Below, one piece after another: positions 5,459-6,705 of a stretch of DNA of 6,705 bases (the first letter of the stretch is position 1; the number at the start of each line of letters is the position of its first letter). Made by a program: the position numbers and the translations under genes. The notes beneath the pieces were generated by a model. It saw only the letters and a list, made by a program, of their open reading frames with translations. It had not been told where the DNA came from and made no database searches. Source of the DNA: Gemmatimonadota bacterium (GTDB lineage Bacteria; 4572-55; J002); contig RFFQ01000142.1 in assembly GCA_003697105.1 (NCBI GenBank), positions 1-6,705 on the forward strand, in the 5' to 3' direction.

Positions 5459-6505
5459 CTATTTACCCGGCTTTCTTAAGGCAAGACCAATACCAACCAT
5501 CAACAATGGAGCAATCTGCTCTGGGTCTTCCCCACGAAAAATATCAATATCATAATCTACCGTTTTGAGCGGATTAGCAATTTCAACCGGTACCCCATGA
5601 TGCTGTCCGAGATAATCTGCTAACCCTACAATCCGCGCATTACCTCCACTAAGCACAATTCGATCCACGCCATCGGCGCTCGCCGTGCGAACAAATGAAA
5701 ACGACCGGTCAATGCTGTTCGCAAGGTCTTCCACTACCGATTCAAGAATCGGTTGCAATTCATCCGGTGAGACATCGTCCACCGGCTCTCCTTTTAACAA
5801 AGCGATGGAGGTTTCGTAAGTTTGGTTGAGATTTCGTTGAATGGCTTCCGTAAACGTCTTACCCGCAACAAAAATTTCCTTTTGAAAGATAGGGTGACCC
5901 TCCCGAATGACAATCAAATTAGAAACCTCCGAACCAACATCGATTAAGGCGATGGTTTCCGGCGAGATGCCATAATTTTCTTCGTAAGAATTCATCATGG
6001 CAAAATTATCCAAATCAATAATCACCGGTACCAGCCCGGCTTCCCGAATCAAGTCAACGCGGGTATTAATCATATCTCGTTTGGCAGCAACAAGTAACAC
6101 ACTCATCTGCCGGTCACTACTTTGGTCATCAATGATCTGTAAGTCTAAATAAACCTCATCAATATCAAATGGAACATGTTGTTCCGCTTCCCACCGGATC
6201 GCCTCGCGGGCTTCTTCTTCCTTCATCTTATCCATCGTGATCGGTTTCATGATCACGGCTCGACCACTGACAGACGTCACGACATGTTTGGTTTTCAGAC
6301 CGGTTTCTTCCCACAGTTCCCGGATGGTCTCAATCACAAGGTCCCGGTCCATAATTTCACCTTCAACAATGGCTTCCGGAAGCAACGGCTTGACGCCAAA
6401 GTTTTCCAGACTATACCCTTTGCCGCTTTTTTTCAATTCAACAACTTTAATCAGATGGCTCCCGATATCCAGCCCCACCGCCGGTGTGACTTTCTTAAAA
6501 AACAT
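5459..6505 (-). CDS. pilM: Type IV pilus actin-like ATP-binding protein PilM
   Basis: A 348-aa cytoplasmic actin/FtsA-fold protein that binds the PilN tail and couples the membrane complex to the cytoplasmic motor parts. The nucleotide-site motifs are visible: phosphate 1 GLDIGSHLIKVVE (11-23), phosphate 2 LIDVGSEVSNLIV (187-199) and the adenosine loop LSGGNARIVGL (285-295). The family block IRWEAEQHVPFDIDEV is at 103-118. I chose ATG 6505 (MFFKKVTPAVGLDIGS), the usual PilM opening; an in-frame TTG at 6517 would add four residues but would place its ribosome site directly against the codon. The ribosome site for 6505 is modest (AAGG about 12 nt, GGGA 7 nt away). It is the first gene of the operon, about 45 nt downstream of the predicted transcription start. 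Confidence 0.96.
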   Translation of the reverse strand: MFFKKVTPAVGLDIGSHLIKVVELKKSGKGYSLENFGVKPLLPEAIVEGEIMDRDLVIETIRELWEETGLKTKHVVTSVSGRAVIMKPITMDKMKEEEAREAIRWEAEQHVPFDIDEVYLDLQIIDDQSSDRQMSVLLVAAKRDMINTRVDLIREAGLVPVIIDLDNFAMMNSYEENYGISPETIALIDVGSEVSNLIVIREGHPIFQKEIFVAGKTFTEAIQRNLNQTYETSIALLKGEPVDDVSPDELQPILESVVEDLANSIDRSFSFVRTASADGVDRIVLSGGNARIVGLADYLGQHHGVPVEIANPLKTVDYDIDIFRGEDPEQIAPLLMVGIGLALRKPGK

Positions 6506-6558
6506 GGTCGTTCCCAACCTTGAAGGTGATAAACATAGCGGTTTACAATGCTTTAAAG

Positions 6559-6588
6559 ATCATATCATAGACGTTTCAACACTGTCAA
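6559..6588 (-). promoter_or_regulatory. Sigma70-like promoter of the pilM operon
   Basis: A perfect -35 TTGACA (6583-6588), an 18-nt spacer and -10 TATGAT (6559-6564, 5/6 match) point at pilM. Initiation is expected near 6552, leaving a short leader of about 45 nt. A second TATGAT copy overlaps it, but with only a 13-nt spacer. The -35 box shares TGCTTGACA with the promoter at 861-889. Confidence 0.7.
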
Positions 6589-6651
6589 GCAAATTTTCTA
6601 TACCCGATTATTCCGGCTTCCGGTCTTGCAAATGGGTTAATAGAATCAAAT

Positions 6652-6676
6652 GAGCCAAATCGTAGTGATTTGGCTC
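6652..6676. terminator. Perfect 10-bp hairpin, possible terminator of an upstream gene
   Basis: GAGCCAAATC and GATTTGGCTC flank a 5-nt loop (GTAGT). Neither side has a good U run: the plus strand continues GGTTTG and the minus strand ATTTGATTCT. It could terminate a minus-strand gene lying to the right of the window, or be a protein-binding palindrome. The rest of 6589-6705 shows no credible gene. Confidence 0.4.
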
Positions 6677-6705
6677 GGTTTGTCAGGCGATTTCCATAGC
6701 GTTTA

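Noticed and set aside
6176-6653. Plus-strand open frames of 115 and 138 codons opposite the start of pilM.
   Set aside because: The compositions are odd (rich in Phe, His and Arg, or in Ser and Thr), they overlap the strongly conserved pilM motifs, and they cross the pilM promoter region.

Overview
The window reads as a stretch of chromosome from a Gram-negative (double-membrane) bacterium of moderate GC. It carries most of a type IV pilus assembly-machine operon on the minus strand, in the order pilM, pilN, a small lipoprotein gene, pilO, pilP, pilQ (positions 6505 down to 1017). A separate minus-strand gene for a secreted surface-type protein follows and runs off the left edge (522 down to 1). 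No gene on the plus strand is supported. The outer-membrane secretin PilQ implies an outer membrane. The start of the secreted protein, a Sec signal followed by an ASH/BACON-like beta domain and a 'GPDWYGYSWIDSDE' style module, resembles surface proteins of FCB-type or candidate-phylum bacteria. That taxonomic guess is inference and is held loosely.

Layout from right to left, which is the direction of transcription. Positions 6506-6705 are non-coding, with a perfect 10-bp hairpin (6652-6676) and a good sigma70-like promoter (-35 TTGACA, 18-bp spacer, -10 TATGAT). Then come pilM (actin-like, cytoplasmic), pilN (bitopic inner-membrane protein) 1 nt later, a 149-aa lipoprotein with a transthyretin/carboxypeptidase-regulatory-like fold 21 nt later, pilO 46 nt later, pilP overlapping pilO by 20 nt, and pilQ overlapping pilP by 4 nt (ATGA). 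The close packing argues for one transcript. The products form the standard trans-envelope chain: PilM binds the PilN N-terminus, PilN pairs with PilO, PilP links PilN/PilO to PilQ, and PilQ is the outer-membrane pore.

The 494-nt gap between pilQ and the secreted-protein gene is the least ordinary part. It holds only a weak terminator-like hairpin after pilQ. Next come a TTGACA promoter, two successive hairpins each followed by a U5 tract, and a 12-nt Shine-Dalgarno-like sequence identical (on the plus strand) to the end of 16S rRNA but with no start codon behind it. Two long homopolymer tracts and finally the normal ribosome binding site and ATG complete the gap. It could be a structured regulatory leader, or a small RNA gene followed by a second promoter.

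The points most worth following up are the lipoprotein gene inserted between pilN and pilO, the fact that PilP itself has no lipid-attachment cysteine, and the structured leader.
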